A stretch of DNA of 64,000 nt from Namhaeicola litoreus (GCF_042679565.1 NZ_JBHTMY010000002.1:992001-1056000), one strand, 5' to 3'. Positions 42,663 to 53,600 are shown, numbered from the stretch's first letter. Made by a program: numbers and translations. Notes: generated by a model not told the origin, from the letters alone.

Positions 42663-42696
42663 TGCAGATAGACTGCATAACATCAAATTAGATTTG
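42663..42696 (+). promoter_or_regulatory. Promoter with TGCA-N7-TGCA element (copy 4), upstream of the DUF2130 gene
   Basis: TGCA at 42663-42666 and 42674-42677 (spacer GATAGAC) are followed after exactly 11 bases by TAGATTTG (42689-42696), a perfect -7 box. The element begins 5 bases after the WYL stop codon, and the DUF2130 start is 26-29 bases downstream of the -7 box. Confidence 0.75.
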
Positions 42697-42721
42697 TATC
42701 TGTCAAATTGTAATAGACCTA

Positions 42722-43987
42722 GTGATGAAAAATGAAACCCAAATTACCTGTCCGAGTTGTGGAACGCAAATCGATGTCAATGATATCTTAAAACACCAGT
42801 TAGAAGATGCCATTCGCAAAGAATACCTGCAAAAAGAAATGCAGATAAAAAAGCAACTCCAAGCAAAAGAAATCCAGTTAAACAATGAAAAAGCTTCACT
42901 CGAAGTACTCAAAAGAAAACAGGCCGAAGAGTTTCAAAACCTACTTGATACAAAGTTGAAAGAAAGCCTCAAAGAAAAAGAACTTGGATTACGCAAAAAA
43001 CTGTCAGAAGAAAATGAAGAACAGATTGCTTTACTAAATGAGGAGCTAAAAGAGAAATCCGACAAACTCAAAGAACTCAACAAAAGTAAAGCGGAGATCG
43101 AACGGTTAAAGCGCGAAAAAGAAGAGTTAAAAGACAGTCTATCTGCCGAATTACAAGCGCAGTTAAACATCACCCTTAACCTTGAAAAGGAAAAAATCAA
43201 GAAAATGGCAGAGGAAGCCAATGAGTTAAAAATCAAAGAACTTGTCATGCAATTGGAGGCCCAGAAAAAACTGACCGAAGAAATGAAGCGCAAACAGGAA
43301 CAAGGTTCCATGCAAATCCAGGGCGAAGCCCAAGAATTGGCCATAGAAGAATGGTTAGCAGCCAATTTTCCTCTAGATACCATAGGAGAAATCAAAAAAG
43401 GAGCTCGAGGTGCAGACTGTGTTCAGATTGTGAACACCCGTGAACTTCAAAATTGTGGATCTATTTATTACGAGAGCAAAAGAACCAAAGACTTTCAGCC
43501 TACATGGATTGAAAAGTTCAAAAACGATATCCGCGAAAAAGGTGCCAATATAGGTGTACTCGTCACAGAAGTATTGCCCAAAGACATGGATAGAATGGGA
43601 TTGCGCGAAGGCATTTGGATCTGTACTTTTGAAGAGTTCAAAGGTCTGTCCAATGTGCTGCGCCAGTCGGTAATTCAATTGAGTAATGCCATCATCACCC
43701 AAGAAAACAAGGGAGATAAAATGGCCATGCTCTATGATTTCTTAACCAGCAATGAGTTCCGTTTACAAATAGAAGGCATTGTAGAAGGTTTTTCGCAAAT
43801 GAACGAAGACCTGCAAAAAGAAAAAAATGCCATGAAACGAATCTGGAAACAGCGCGAAAAACAGATCGACAAAGTAGTGAACAACACGATCAATATGTAC
43901 GGCTCCATCAAAGGAATCGCAGGTAATGCCATCCAATCTGTCAAAGCCCTAGAACTTGATCACGAAAATATATTTGAATTGGAATAA
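42722..43987 (+). CDS. DUF2130 coiled-coil protein with PD-(D/E)XK-like domain
   Basis: A half zinc-ribbon C10-P-S-C13 opens the protein. A long, highly charged coiled coil (about 20-200) follows, then the DUF2130 domain with G-A-R-G-A-D-C-V-Q-I and Y-Y-E-S-K-R, which gives the D...E-x-K arrangement of a PD-(D/E)XK nuclease fold. A helical tail closes it. Length is 421 aa. DUF2130 proteins are common near defence and DNA-repair genes, but their function is not known. It is driven by the copy-4 promoter and followed after 11 bp by a small acidic protein gene. Confidence 0.8.
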   Translation: MMKNETQITCPSCGTQIDVNDILKHQLEDAIRKEYLQKEMQIKKQLQAKEIQLNNEKASLEVLKRKQAEEFQNLLDTKLKESLKEKELGLRKKLSEENEEQIALLNEELKEKSDKLKELNKSKAEIERLKREKEELKDSLSAELQAQLNITLNLEKEKIKKMAEEANELKIKELVMQLEAQKKLTEEMKRKQEQGSMQIQGEAQELAIEEWLAANFPLDTIGEIKKGARGADCVQIVNTRELQNCGSIYYESKRTKDFQPTWIEKFKNDIREKGANIGVLVTEVLPKDMDRMGLREGIWICTFEEFKGLSNVLRQSVIQLSNAIITQENKGDKMAMLYDFLTSNEFRLQIEGIVEGFSQMNEDLQKEKNAMKRIWKQREKQIDKVVNNTINMYGSIKGIAGNAIQSVKALELDHENIFELE

Positions 43988-43998
43988 ACATTAAACTT

Positions 43999-44352
43999 AT
44001 GCAAAACGTAGAATTATTTTTAAATCATACCAACCTGTTTTGTCCGGTAACCGGTCAAAAAATCATAGATGAAGATGGAAATTTCACGCCATCAAATACC
44101 TTAGTCTATTGTTTTATAGATGAAGCTGGAGGTTTTGAATATGCAAAAGAGGGTATTGAATCCCTTTTTGAAACCTGCATGAAAGAAAAAGAGGAAGAAC
44201 TGGAGGAAGCATATGCTTTATTTATTGAAAAATTGGAAGAAAAAGATGAAACAGAAAACTGGCTTTGCATGACCATTAATAGCAATATTGTCGGACCCAT
44301 GGAACAATTTGGTAAATTTTGCTTTGACATGAATTACAACGAAAAAATATAA
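43999..44352 (+). CDS. Hypothetical acidic protein (117 aa)
   Basis: No family was recognised. The protein is strongly acidic, with a helical E/K-rich middle (K-E-E-E-L-E-E-A-Y-A-L-F-I-E-K-L-E-E) and C-P-V-T-G near the N-terminus. There is no signal or membrane segment. Spacing of 11 bp from the DUF2130 gene suggests co-transcription. The opposite-strand frame at 44106-44330 is its shadow. Confidence 0.65.
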   Translation: MQNVELFLNHTNLFCPVTGQKIIDEDGNFTPSNTLVYCFIDEAGGFEYAKEGIESLFETCMKEKEEELEEAYALFIEKLEEKDETENWLCMTINSNIVGPMEQFGKFCFDMNYNEKI

Positions 44353-44403
44353 TAGTTCTTTGATATCGGCGTTTAGGGTAAAGTACATTTAAAAAAGTTT
44401 GCT

Positions 44404-45579
44404 ATGACTTTACTCACCAATACTGCCTACAGGTTCTCGCTGTATAAAAATCTTATGTCTACCAATAAGCCTGAAATGGAGGTAGACATCAACCAGCTTT
44501 ATGAAATCATTAAATATGGTTACGTAAAAGATGTGATAGAAAAACTGAGGAAACCCCTTGAAAAGAAAACGTATAACAACATCAAAAAAGGCAGTTTATC
44601 TGCCGTTACTTTGAGTGGAGTTTTTAATGAACGAAAACGAGTAGGTCTTCAACAACACAGTGGATTAATACAGATTGACCTAGACAAGGTTGTCAACTAT
44701 GATCATTTGTTCAGCTGCATTTGCAAAGACAATTACACATACATGGCTTTTAAAAGTCCGGGAGGTAAAGGGATAAAAATCATTGTGAAAATAAATCCCT
44801 CAGAAGAAACTCATCTCAGTCAGTTTTGGGCCTTGCAAAAGTATTACAAGGATTACTTTCAAATTGAATTAGATCCCTCATGCAAAGATGTATCAAGAGC
44901 CATGCTGCTGTCTTATGACCCCAACATCTATTGCAATCCCGCATCTGATGTTTTTGAAGTCCTGGGAGAAGAACCCAGTAAAAAAAGCACAAGGCTAAAG
45001 AAAAACAGTGCAGAAATACAAAAGCAAATCCCTTATGCCCACGACAATGAAAATCTGGTTGCAAACCTAGCAAAGGAATTGGTGAAAAATAAAATCGATA
45101 TAACAAATACCTACGACAAATGGTGGCGTGTAGGTTTGTCAATTGCAAATACCCTTGGCGAACAGGGTAGAAATTATTTTCACGAGATCAGCTCAGTTTA
45201 TACCGAGTATGACCCGCGAGAAGCTGATCGTTTTTATGACCATATTCTCGAAAAAAATAAGGGACTAATCACCCTGGGTACCTTGGTTCATTTTGCGAAA
45301 GAAGAAGGAATTTACATCCATAGAGGCATAACAGATCAACAAGAAATACCAAAAATAACTGTCAAAAGAGACCTGTACAGCGATCTAAAAAAAATGCGTT
45401 TGGAAATGGCAAGAGCGGAAAAAAAACCCGCCTTCGTCATTTTCTCTAACAAAGTCTTAGATCAATTGGTGAAAAATGTACCAAAAACAAAAAATGAATT
45501 GATTAGAATCAACGGGATAAGCAAATTAAAAGTAAAAGAATTCGGAGATAGTATTTTAAAAGTGATCAACAAGAAATGA
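44404..45579 (+). CDS. VirE_N (BT4734-like) / PriCT_2 / HRDC domain protein
   Basis: Residues about 50-185 match the BT4734-like/VirE N-terminal domain, a primase-like fold (S-G-L-I-Q-I-D-L-D-K, K-S-P-G-G-K-G, S-R-A-M-L-L-S-Y-D-P). Residues about 215-300 are a PriCT_2-like helical domain (Y-D-K-W-W-R-V-G-L-S-I-A). Residues 321-391 are an HRDC nucleic-acid-binding domain of the RecQ/RNase D type. The usual helicase or VirE C-terminal part is replaced by the HRDC domain. There is no signal peptide. It lies 51 bp after the acidic protein gene and upstream of BREX. A DNA-binding or priming role is likely, but the combination is unusual. Confidence 0.72.
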   Translation: MTLLTNTAYRFSLYKNLMSTNKPEMEVDINQLYEIIKYGYVKDVIEKLRKPLEKKTYNNIKKGSLSAVTLSGVFNERKRVGLQQHSGLIQIDLDKVVNYDHLFSCICKDNYTYMAFKSPGGKGIKIIVKINPSEETHLSQFWALQKYYKDYFQIELDPSCKDVSRAMLLSYDPNIYCNPASDVFEVLGEEPSKKSTRLKKNSAEIQKQIPYAHDNENLVANLAKELVKNKIDITNTYDKWWRVGLSIANTLGEQGRNYFHEISSVYTEYDPREADRFYDHILEKNKGLITLGTLVHFAKEEGIYIHRGITDQQEIPKITVKRDLYSDLKKMRLEMARAEKKPAFVIFSNKVLDQLVKNVPKTKNELIRINGISKLKVKEFGDSILKVINKK

Positions 45580-45985
45580 AAATGTACAACAATAAAAGAA
45601 TTTGTATTAAAAAAAACATCTTGATGACTCAATCTCTTAGTAACCTTACAGATACGGTAGTTTATATTCTCTTTGATATTTCACTGAACATCATTGAGGT
45701 AAAAACATGAAGCAATGAATATTTAACTGAATTTAATTACCTAATTTTCACTGGTGAACATTTAAGAAATGATGAAGTAAATCCAAAAAGAATATCACAA
45801 TCAAAAAATATATAATTTGATGTAAAATTACTTGGAGAATTCTTTGTTCAAAGCTTATTTATTTTAGAAATTATCGATTTAAAATTAAATAAATATAGAA
45901 TAGCTAAATAGCTAATTTCAACAGTATTATATAAAGTAAAATAAACCATTTTAATTGACGAAAAACTACAATTTGCACTTGTTTA
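45580..45985. promoter_or_regulatory. Upstream region of the BREX operon
   Basis: This AT-rich 406-bp spacer contains no gene I can support. A 7-bp direct repeat, TAGCTAA at 45901-45907 and 45909-45915, lies about 75 bp before the brxA start and could be an operator. TACAATTTG just before the start is one base off the -7 consensus spacing. The BREX promoter should be here, but its exact position is not clear, and the TGCA-N7-TGCA element is absent. Confidence 0.45.
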
Positions 45986-46582
45986 ATGCCTAAAAAGAGT
46001 AATCATAAAAAATTTGATGCCAATTTCACTGCTGGAGGTTTGCTTTTTCATGAATTCATGGTCCTTGAAAAGTTAATTACAAAACCTAATAATGCTGAAC
46101 TACTCAAGTCTGAAGAATCTCAAAATGTATACATGGGTATTGCAACACTCAATGCGCGCAAAAGAATTCTCAGCGAAATAAAAAGGCGGATGGCATATGC
46201 ACCAGATTACTTTTGGGAAAATTATTATGCATGGTCTGAAAAAGAGCAAAAACTAGCGCTACTTTTTCTTTGCTTAAAAACATACCCGGTTGTCTTAGAT
46301 ATCCACTTGGAAGTTACTTTACCAAAATACAAAATCGGTGCAAACTTAAAAGCTTATGACATTACAATGCGTTTAGATGAATTAGCTTCTTCCCATCCCG
46401 AAGTTGAAAGTTGGTCAGTCTCTACCATCCGTAAAATTAATGTGCAATACAGAAAAGCCATACAAGATGCCGGTTTAATGGAAAATGGAAAATTGCAAAT
46501 TCCATATGGTTTATCAGATTCATTCTGGAATTATTTTATTAACACAAACGAAAATTGGTTTCTAACAGCCTGTTTTAAATAA
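45986..46582 (+). CDS. brxA: BrxA (DUF1819), BREX system inner membrane-like/small protein
   Basis: The protein matches BrxA in length (198 aa), position and pattern: F-D-A-N-F-T-A-G-G-L-L near the N-terminus and W-S-V-S-T-I-R-K-I near residue 155. BrxA is a small helical DNA-binding-type protein that opens type 1 BREX operons and is needed for defence in several systems. It is followed after 9 bp by brxB. No membrane segment is visible, despite the old 'inner membrane' label of the family. Confidence 0.9.
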   Translation: MPKKSNHKKFDANFTAGGLLFHEFMVLEKLITKPNNAELLKSEESQNVYMGIATLNARKRILSEIKRRMAYAPDYFWENYYAWSEKEQKLALLFLCLKTYPVVLDIHLEVTLPKYKIGANLKAYDITMRLDELASSHPEVESWSVSTIRKINVQYRKAIQDAGLMENGKLQIPYGLSDSFWNYFINTNENWFLTACFK

Positions 46583-46591
46583 ATCATAGCA

Positions 46592-47182
46592 ATGACAATA
46601 ACAGAACTCTATGCGAGGCTTAGCGATAAAGATTTTCAAGATCATGAAACTGGTAATCTTTTTTTTCCGGCCTATATGTATACCTACGATGCAACTAAGG
46701 AATATGAGATTGATGCGCAAATATTAAACATTAAAAACCGTCTACACCGCCCCAACAATTACCTCGATGTCATGGTTATCGATATTTTCGAAGAGTTTGT
46801 AAACCATTTAAAGAATAGAAAATTTGGCAAAGCAACAATGTTTGACTACCTCTGTCAACATGAAAAAAACAACCCAGATCAAGTAGACAATTCATTAAAA
46901 CGAGAAGGTTATAAAGATGAATTTTTGAACAATCTCGATGAAACCATTAAAGCACATTTAGCGCAAGCCAAAGATTATGAAGTGGCTTATGTGTTCATGA
47001 AAGGGTTCGGACGAGCTTATCCTTATATAAGAGCTAGCCGGTTTATGAGCAAATTTGAAAAACACGTAAAAGGTTACAAGCTCGTGTTGTTTTATCCTGG
47101 TGAAGCCAAAGATTATTACAGTCTTTTTGGAATCTTAAAAGACGAAAACCTATATAGAGCCATTAAATTAATCAATGAATAA
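46592..47182 (+). CDS. brxB: BrxB (DUF1788), BREX system protein
   Basis: The 196-aa protein fits DUF1788, with F-F-P-A-Y-M-Y-T-Y near the start and Y-K-L-V-L-F-Y-P-G-E near the end. BrxB is a core component of type 1 BREX with no defined enzymatic activity. It probably takes part in the BREX complex. Its last 8 bases overlap the start of brxC. Confidence 0.9.
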   Translation: MTITELYARLSDKDFQDHETGNLFFPAYMYTYDATKEYEIDAQILNIKNRLHRPNNYLDVMVIDIFEEFVNHLKNRKFGKATMFDYLCQHEKNNPDQVDNSLKREGYKDEFLNNLDETIKAHLAQAKDYEVAYVFMKGFGRAYPYIRASRFMSKFEKHVKGYKLVLFYPGEAKDYYSLFGILKDENLYRAIKLINE

Positions 47183-50100
47183 AATGCTATTAAAAGAAAT
47201 TTTTGACCGCGACATATACCGCGATATCAATCCAGCTGTTGTAGTAAGTGATTACAAAGATGCAACCATAAATGCGGAGATAAAAGAATATGTTTTCACA
47301 GATGAATTGATCGAGAAACTTTTTTTGATCATCGATACAGTCCTAAATAAAAAGGCGGGTAAAACAGGTATTTGGATAAACGGCTATTACGGATCCGGTA
47401 AATCCCATTTCATTAAGTATGTCCATTATTTACTGAACAAAGATACCTCAGAATTAGCCTTTGCTGCCCTTGAAAAAGGAATTAGAAATTATGACACCAT
47501 GAAACCTGGTGCAAATGACAAAATTACCCTCAGCAATTTAAAACTTCTTCAAAAAAGAATAACCGCTTCTCATTGTGATGACATCATGTTTAATGTGGAA
47601 GATGAAACAGATGATGGCAGTCAGGAACGATTGACGCGTATTTTTCTCAACATGTTCAATAAATTTAGAGGTTATAATCCGGATGATATTCCTTTGGCTA
47701 TTCTACTGGAAAAAACACTAGACCAAAAAGGACTTTTTCAAGAATTTAAAGATAAAATTTCTTCTGAACTTGGATTCGATTGGGAGATAGATGCAGCAGA
47801 CGTTGCCGGATTTCAATTGAGTGATGTCTTAGATATAGCAAAAAGTGTTTATCCAAGTCTCGATATAGTTTCATTGCATAACAAGCTAACCAATCCCGAT
47901 AGTTTTAAAATTGGCATTAACGCCACACTAATCCCGGAACTCAAAGCCTTTTTAAAAGAAAAAGACCAGGATTATCGCTTGTTATTTTTGGTAGATGAAG
48001 TGTCTCAATATGTGGGTTCCAACAAAGAAATCTTGCTAAACTTTCAAAACATCATCGAACGTGTTAGCCAAGAATGTAATAACCAAGTGTGGATCGCTTG
48101 TACTGCCCAACAAACCTTAGAAGACGTTTCTAAAGGTGCCGATGGAGTGACAGATATACAAGATGAATTTGGTAAAATTCTTGGCCGTTTTGACACCAGG
48201 ATATCCTTACAAAGTAATGATGCTTCTTACATTACCCAAAGGAGAGTATTAGATAAAAACAGCGAAGGAATTGAAGAATTAACAGATCTTTATAATAACA
48301 ATAAGGATTATATTGAAAATCAATTTAAAATTAGCCATGAATTATACAAAGGCTACCAAAAAGAAGAAGAATTTTTAATAGCTTATCCTTTTGTTCCTTA
48401 TCAGTTTAAACTAATTGCCCATGTTTTTGAAGCATTTCAACAACTTCAGTTTGTCATTAGGGAGGTAAAAGACAACGAAAGATCTGTATTAGGCATTACA
48501 CATTTCACGATAAAACAACATGGACATGAGGAAGTGGGTGGGTTTATTCCTTTTGATGCTTTTTATAACCAACAATTTCATACCAACTTAACCAACAGAG
48601 GTATGAAGGCAGTGCAAAACGGATTGGAATTATCCTATGTACAAACCAACCCCTTCGCGCAAAGAGTGGTGAAAGTTTTATTTTTGGTATCCAACCTACT
48701 GGAAAGTCAAAGACAAACCTTTCCATCTTCTATAGAAAATCTTGCGGTGCTCTTGATGGATAAACTCGATCAAAACAGAATGCAACTGCAAAAAGATATC
48801 AAAGAAGTTTTGGATAAATTGATCGAAGAAAGCATCATAAGAGAAGAAAAAGGCTCCTATTTTTTCTTCAATGAAGATGAAATAGATGTCCAGAATTTGA
48901 TCAAAAGTCAAACGGTTGGTTTAGACGATCGTTGGAAAACATTTGATGAACTCCTCAGACCTTTAATTAAGGTGACTCCTAAATTTACTTTTGGCCAAAA
49001 TGATTTTAAGATTGGTTATGGTATTGAAGCCAAAGAAATTTTTAGAAATGGCGATTTTGACTTAACTGTTTTACTCACAGACCACACACCTATTCACCAA
49101 AAAGCACTCGACTCGAACAAAAAAGAGTTAGTGGTCTGCGTGAATGAATGGTTTAATGATTACGACATTTTGAGAAAGGAATTCGACTGGTACTGTAAAA
49201 CCAACAAATATTTCCTTAACAATGGCGGAGGCGCAGGGGAGCGATCAAAAACCAATGAGAATTTTAGAATTAGAAATAACCAACTAAAACAAAGTATTGA
49301 GTCGCGGATAAAAAACAAATTTCCTGAAACAAGATTTATCTCGCAAAATACCGTTTTAGAAGCCGATTCTATACATGGTTCTAACCCCGCGGAAAGAATA
49401 AATAATTTGATAGATCTCCATCTTTCAGGATTATATAAGAACCATAAACTTTGTCTTGATTATGCCCGAAACCAAAGCGAATTAAAGAAGTCAGCATCAG
49501 ATAACCAGGTGCTCAACCCCATACTTACTCCGGCAGAAGTCCTTGTCAATGATTTTATTACAAGTCATAACAACCAAATGACTGTAAACGACTTAATCAA
49601 AAATTTCGAGAAAGAACCTTTTGGTTGGCGTTTTGAAGCTGTATTAGATATTTTGATCAACTTGGTTAAAAAGAAAAAAAGAGAATTTGCATACAAAGGC
49701 CAACAGCGCTATCCTATCATAGATTTTATCAACAAAGCGGTTTCTACTACCGAACGTATGTCTTGTGAAGTCATCACTGGTGAAGATATTGACCCAGCTG
49801 TACTCGACAATGTCGTGCGTGCCTATAACCATATTTTTAATGAGAACTTGAGATCCTCTACCGATGGAAATGAACAATTTGATATTCTTGTCAATGCCTT
49901 GCACAAACACAAAAGTAAATATGACCTTTTGGAAACAGACTTTTATGGCACATATCCATTTGGAATTTCTTTTCACAAGGCGGTAAATCAACTCAATGAA
50001 TGGTTGGGTATTCGCGACCCTAAAAAACTATTTTCAGACCTAATAGACGGTCAAATCAAGAACAAAGAGTTATTCGATTTAGCAAAAGGAATGGAGGATT

Positions 50101-50684
50101 TTGCACAGAACCGCCAAAAAGAATACGACCGCATTAAGAAATTTGAAGAAGTCAATAAAGAAAACTTCAATGAACTTGGTGAAGAAGACAGGAATAAAGT
50201 GGCTAAAATGAGAGATTTCTTGAAGGCTACTGACCCGAGAAAAGAATTCAGACACATAATGAAAGCTTTTGAGGAGCTCGAGACAGCCTTAAAAAATCAG
50301 ATAGCAGATCTTCAAAAAAAGGTAATAAAACTTTATCATACAGTTTTCGATGAGTTAGAGTCAGAAGCCCAAAAAAGAAAAGTAGCACCATCAGTTTTTG
50401 TAGACCGCGATTACTTCATTAATGGGATTAAAAACGCCTTTTCAGTAAATAACTTAAAAACAAAAGAATTAAATGTAAATAATTTCAAAGCTGCGGAGCT
50501 TGCAAAAATTATTTCTGCAACACAAACAGCAGATGGAAATAAAGCAGCAGAAGCAGAAACATATTACGTTTCTACAAAGGTATCTACCATTTCCAATGAA
50601 CAAGAATTGGATGCCTATTTAAACAAAGTCAGACATGAAATGTTAGAGATTATTCATAACAACAAAATCATTATCCTCAAATAA
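47175..50684 (+). CDS. brxC: BrxC, BREX ATPase
   Basis: The P-loop is G70-Y-Y-G-S-G-K76-S77, typical of BrxC/PglY. A Walker B-like L-L-F-L-V-D-E-V-S-Q lies near residue 276. Length is 1169 aa, the usual size. BrxC is a large AAA-type ATPase needed for both host methylation and phage exclusion. It overlaps brxB by 8 bp and abuts the first pglX, whose ATG follows its stop immediately. Confidence 0.93.
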   Translation: MNKMLLKEIFDRDIYRDINPAVVVSDYKDATINAEIKEYVFTDELIEKLFLIIDTVLNKKAGKTGIWINGYYGSGKSHFIKYVHYLLNKDTSELAFAALEKGIRNYDTMKPGANDKITLSNLKLLQKRITASHCDDIMFNVEDETDDGSQERLTRIFLNMFNKFRGYNPDDIPLAILLEKTLDQKGLFQEFKDKISSELGFDWEIDAADVAGFQLSDVLDIAKSVYPSLDIVSLHNKLTNPDSFKIGINATLIPELKAFLKEKDQDYRLLFLVDEVSQYVGSNKEILLNFQNIIERVSQECNNQVWIACTAQQTLEDVSKGADGVTDIQDEFGKILGRFDTRISLQSNDASYITQRRVLDKNSEGIEELTDLYNNNKDYIENQFKISHELYKGYQKEEEFLIAYPFVPYQFKLIAHVFEAFQQLQFVIREVKDNERSVLGITHFTIKQHGHEEVGGFIPFDAFYNQQFHTNLTNRGMKAVQNGLELSYVQTNPFAQRVVKVLFLVSNLLESQRQTFPSSIENLAVLLMDKLDQNRMQLQKDIKEVLDKLIEESIIREEKGSYFFFNEDEIDVQNLIKSQTVGLDDRWKTFDELLRPLIKVTPKFTFGQNDFKIGYGIEAKEIFRNGDFDLTVLLTDHTPIHQKALDSNKKELVVCVNEWFNDYDILRKEFDWYCKTNKYFLNNGGGAGERSKTNENFRIRNNQLKQSIESRIKNKFPETRFISQNTVLEADSIHGSNPAERINNLIDLHLSGLYKNHKLCLDYARNQSELKKSASDNQVLNPILTPAEVLVNDFITSHNNQMTVNDLIKNFEKEPFGWRFEAVLDILINLVKKKKREFAYKGQQRYPIIDFINKAVSTTERMSCEVITGEDIDPAVLDNVVRAYNHIFNENLRSSTDGNEQFDILVNALHKHKSKYDLLETDFYGTYPFGISFHKAVNQLNEWLGIRDPKKLFSDLIDGQIKNKELFDLAKGMEDFAQNRQKEYDRIKKFEEVNKENFNELGEEDRNKVAKMRDFLKATDPRKEFRHIMKAFEELETALKNQIADLQKKVIKLYHTVFDELESEAQKRKVAPSVFVDRDYFINGIKNAFSVNNLKTKELNVNNFKAAELAKIISATQTADGNKAAEAETYYVSTKVSTISNEQELDAYLNKVRHEMLEIIHNNKIIILK

Positions 50685-53600
50685 ATGAACACCAAAACAT
50701 TTGCACAAAATGCGCGTAAAAATCTTTTACAAGGCGTAGCCAAAAAACTGCTCATTTGGGGTTTTGATAAAAAAGGAAATGTATTGGAAGAACCACACAG
50801 CATTCCTGGTGGTTATTTATTGCGGGGTGAACCTTATGATGACCCAAACGTGCCTAAACTTTGGGCCGCTTTAAAAAGCGCGATTGCTGCCAAAGGCATT
50901 GAAGTGGTGGTGGAAGAAGCTGCTTATACCTGGTTCAACAGGATGATGGCCATCAGAATCATGGCCAAAAATGGCTATGAAGAAGCCCAACTCAGCTATG
51001 CTGATGGAATGGAGCATACCCCATTGATTTTACAAAGAGCGAGACAAGGTTATTATCCCTTTTTAACCTCCAAAGAAAAAACACGTTTGCAAAAAATTAT
51101 TGGTGATTACAACAAAGACCTGGAAGCCTTTGCGCTATTGCTAACGAGCTATTGCCACAGCCACAACACACTAAAACGTGTTTTTGGCAAACTTGACGAT
51201 TACACCGAACTGCTCTTGCCCGACAATATGTTGCAAGACAGAGGCTTTTTGCATTTGCTGAACACCACCGATGCCATAAGCGATGCAGACTACCAAAGCG
51301 TAGAACTCATCGGTTGGTTATACCAGTTCTATATCTCAGAAAAGAAAGACGAAGTATTTGCTTCGTTTAAAAAGAATAAAAAGGCCGAAGCCAAAGACAT
51401 TCCTGCCGCTACCCAAATCTTTACACCCAACTGGATTGTAAAGTACATGGTAGAAAACACGGCCGGTAAAATATGGCTGGATAAAAACCCAGACTCTCCA
51501 TTAAGAGGGAAAATGAAATACCTCGTAGAAAACTCCTCCCCTTCTCAAGGGGAGGTGTCCCGCCCAAGTGGGACGGAGGGGTTAATTTCCGATGTAGAAG
51601 AACTTACGTTGATAGACCCCGCCTGTGGCTCAGGACATATTTTGGTGGAAGGCTTTGATCTGCTCTACCAGATGTATATGGAAGAGTACTACACACCCGA
51701 AGAGGCCGTAGAATCTATCTTAAAGAACAACCTCTTTGGTTTAGACATAGACGAACGTGCTGCCCAACTGGCCACCTTTGCCATTTTGCTAAAAGCCGCC
51801 AAAGTGTATAGCGATGTGTGGACCAAAGATTGGTTGCCACAGGTCTATGTCATGCCCGAAGCCCACAACTTTGGCCAACAAGAACTGAAAGACTTTTTAG
51901 GTAAAGAAGGTGAAGACTATTTAGAAGAGTTAGACCATGCCCTGCGCCTTATGAAACAGGCCAAGAACCTAGGTTCAGTGATGAAGCTAAAGCTGAGCAA
52001 AGAAGCGCAAACCTACATTGCCCAGCGTTTTGAAGAACTAAAAAATGCTGATTACCGCGACTTCAACGTTGAAGCAGTTTACCAAAGCATACAAAGCTAT
52101 ATTCCTGTTATGCTACTGCTGACCAAGAAATATTCGTCTGTAGTGGCAAACCCACCATATTTAGGTTATAAGTTTTTAAACGGTCAATTAAAACAGTACG
52201 TTGAGAACCAATACCCAAATACTAAGTCAGACTTATTTGCTGTATTTCAAGAGGTACTTGGTGAAATTGGAAGCAAGAATAGTAGAAGAGGGATTATCAA
52301 TCAATGGGCCTGGATGTGCATTGATTCTTACAAAAACTTTAGAGAACGGTTTATAAATAATTATCACATTGACTCATTATTACATTTAGGCATTGGTGTG
52401 TTTAAAGAGTTGAACACCAAGAAAGTTCAGAATGTAGCTTTAGTATTCACTAATCGAATAAAGATTGAAGGTTTAACTAAATGTTATAAGCTAGATGAAA
52501 CATTCGATGTTGTTGAGAAAAAAAGGTTGTTTTCCAAAAGAGAAAAAGAAATCTCAAAGAATCTTAAGACCCTACAGACAATTCCAGGCACTCCCTTAGC
52601 CTTTTGGTTCAAAAATGATTTCATCAAACTCTATGAGACTGAACCAACTTTAGACGATGTTATAACACCACGTCAAGGGCTCGCCACAGGAAACAATGCT
52701 CAATTTGTTAGAAATTGGTATGAGGTTTCACTTTCGAATATAATGCAATTCGCTTATGATAAGATTGAAGCGCAACAAAGTAAAAAAAAGTGGTTTCCGT
52801 ATAACAAGGGTGGTGGATACAATAAATGGTTTGGGAACAATTATTTCATACTTAATTGGTATCAAGATGGTCAAGATATTAAAGCTACAAAACCTAAATC
52901 GGTTATCCGAAACGAAGCTTATTACTTCAGAGAAGGAGTTTCTTGGAGTTTAATATCTTTAAATTTCAGTGCTAGATACACAGATAGGGGATATCTATTT
53001 GATGTGGGAGGCTCTTCTGGATTTCCTGAAAAGGAAGACCTACTTTATTCAATCGCTTTATTAAATAGCAAAGTATCATCTTTTGTTTTGGCTGGTTTGA
53101 ACTTTACTTTAAATGTTCAAGTAGGAGATATAAAAAGAATCTTATTTGTAAAGCCAGAAGAAGATAAAAAGAAACTGATTGAAGTTTTAAGCTCAAAGTT
53201 AATTGGACTCTCTAAGAAAGACTTCGATGCTTCGGAAATGTCAAGAGAATTTAAAAGTCATTTTTTATTGAGTTTTAAAGAGAAGAGCATTCAATCTGCT
53301 TACCAAGCTTGTGTTACTCAAGTATCCGCTGATACAAACGAATTTTACATTGCAGAAAAAGAAAATAATTCTGCCTTTATAGAACTATACAAACTTAATG
53401 GTCAATTGGAGCCAGAACCAGATTTAAAATATCTGACTATTTATCAGGATTATATTTCGGAAATCAAGTATAGTAATGACAAAATTCAATTAAGCATAAA
53501 TCAAGATTATCTCATATCCAGTTTTATAAATTACTCTATTGGTCTATTTATGGGCCGTTACCGTTTAGACAAACCCGGTTTAAACATTGCGCATCCCAAC

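Noticed and set aside
42934..43395. 153-codon Ser/Phe-rich frame on the minus strand
   Set aside because: It is the complement of the Lys/Glu-rich coiled coil of the DUF2130 protein.
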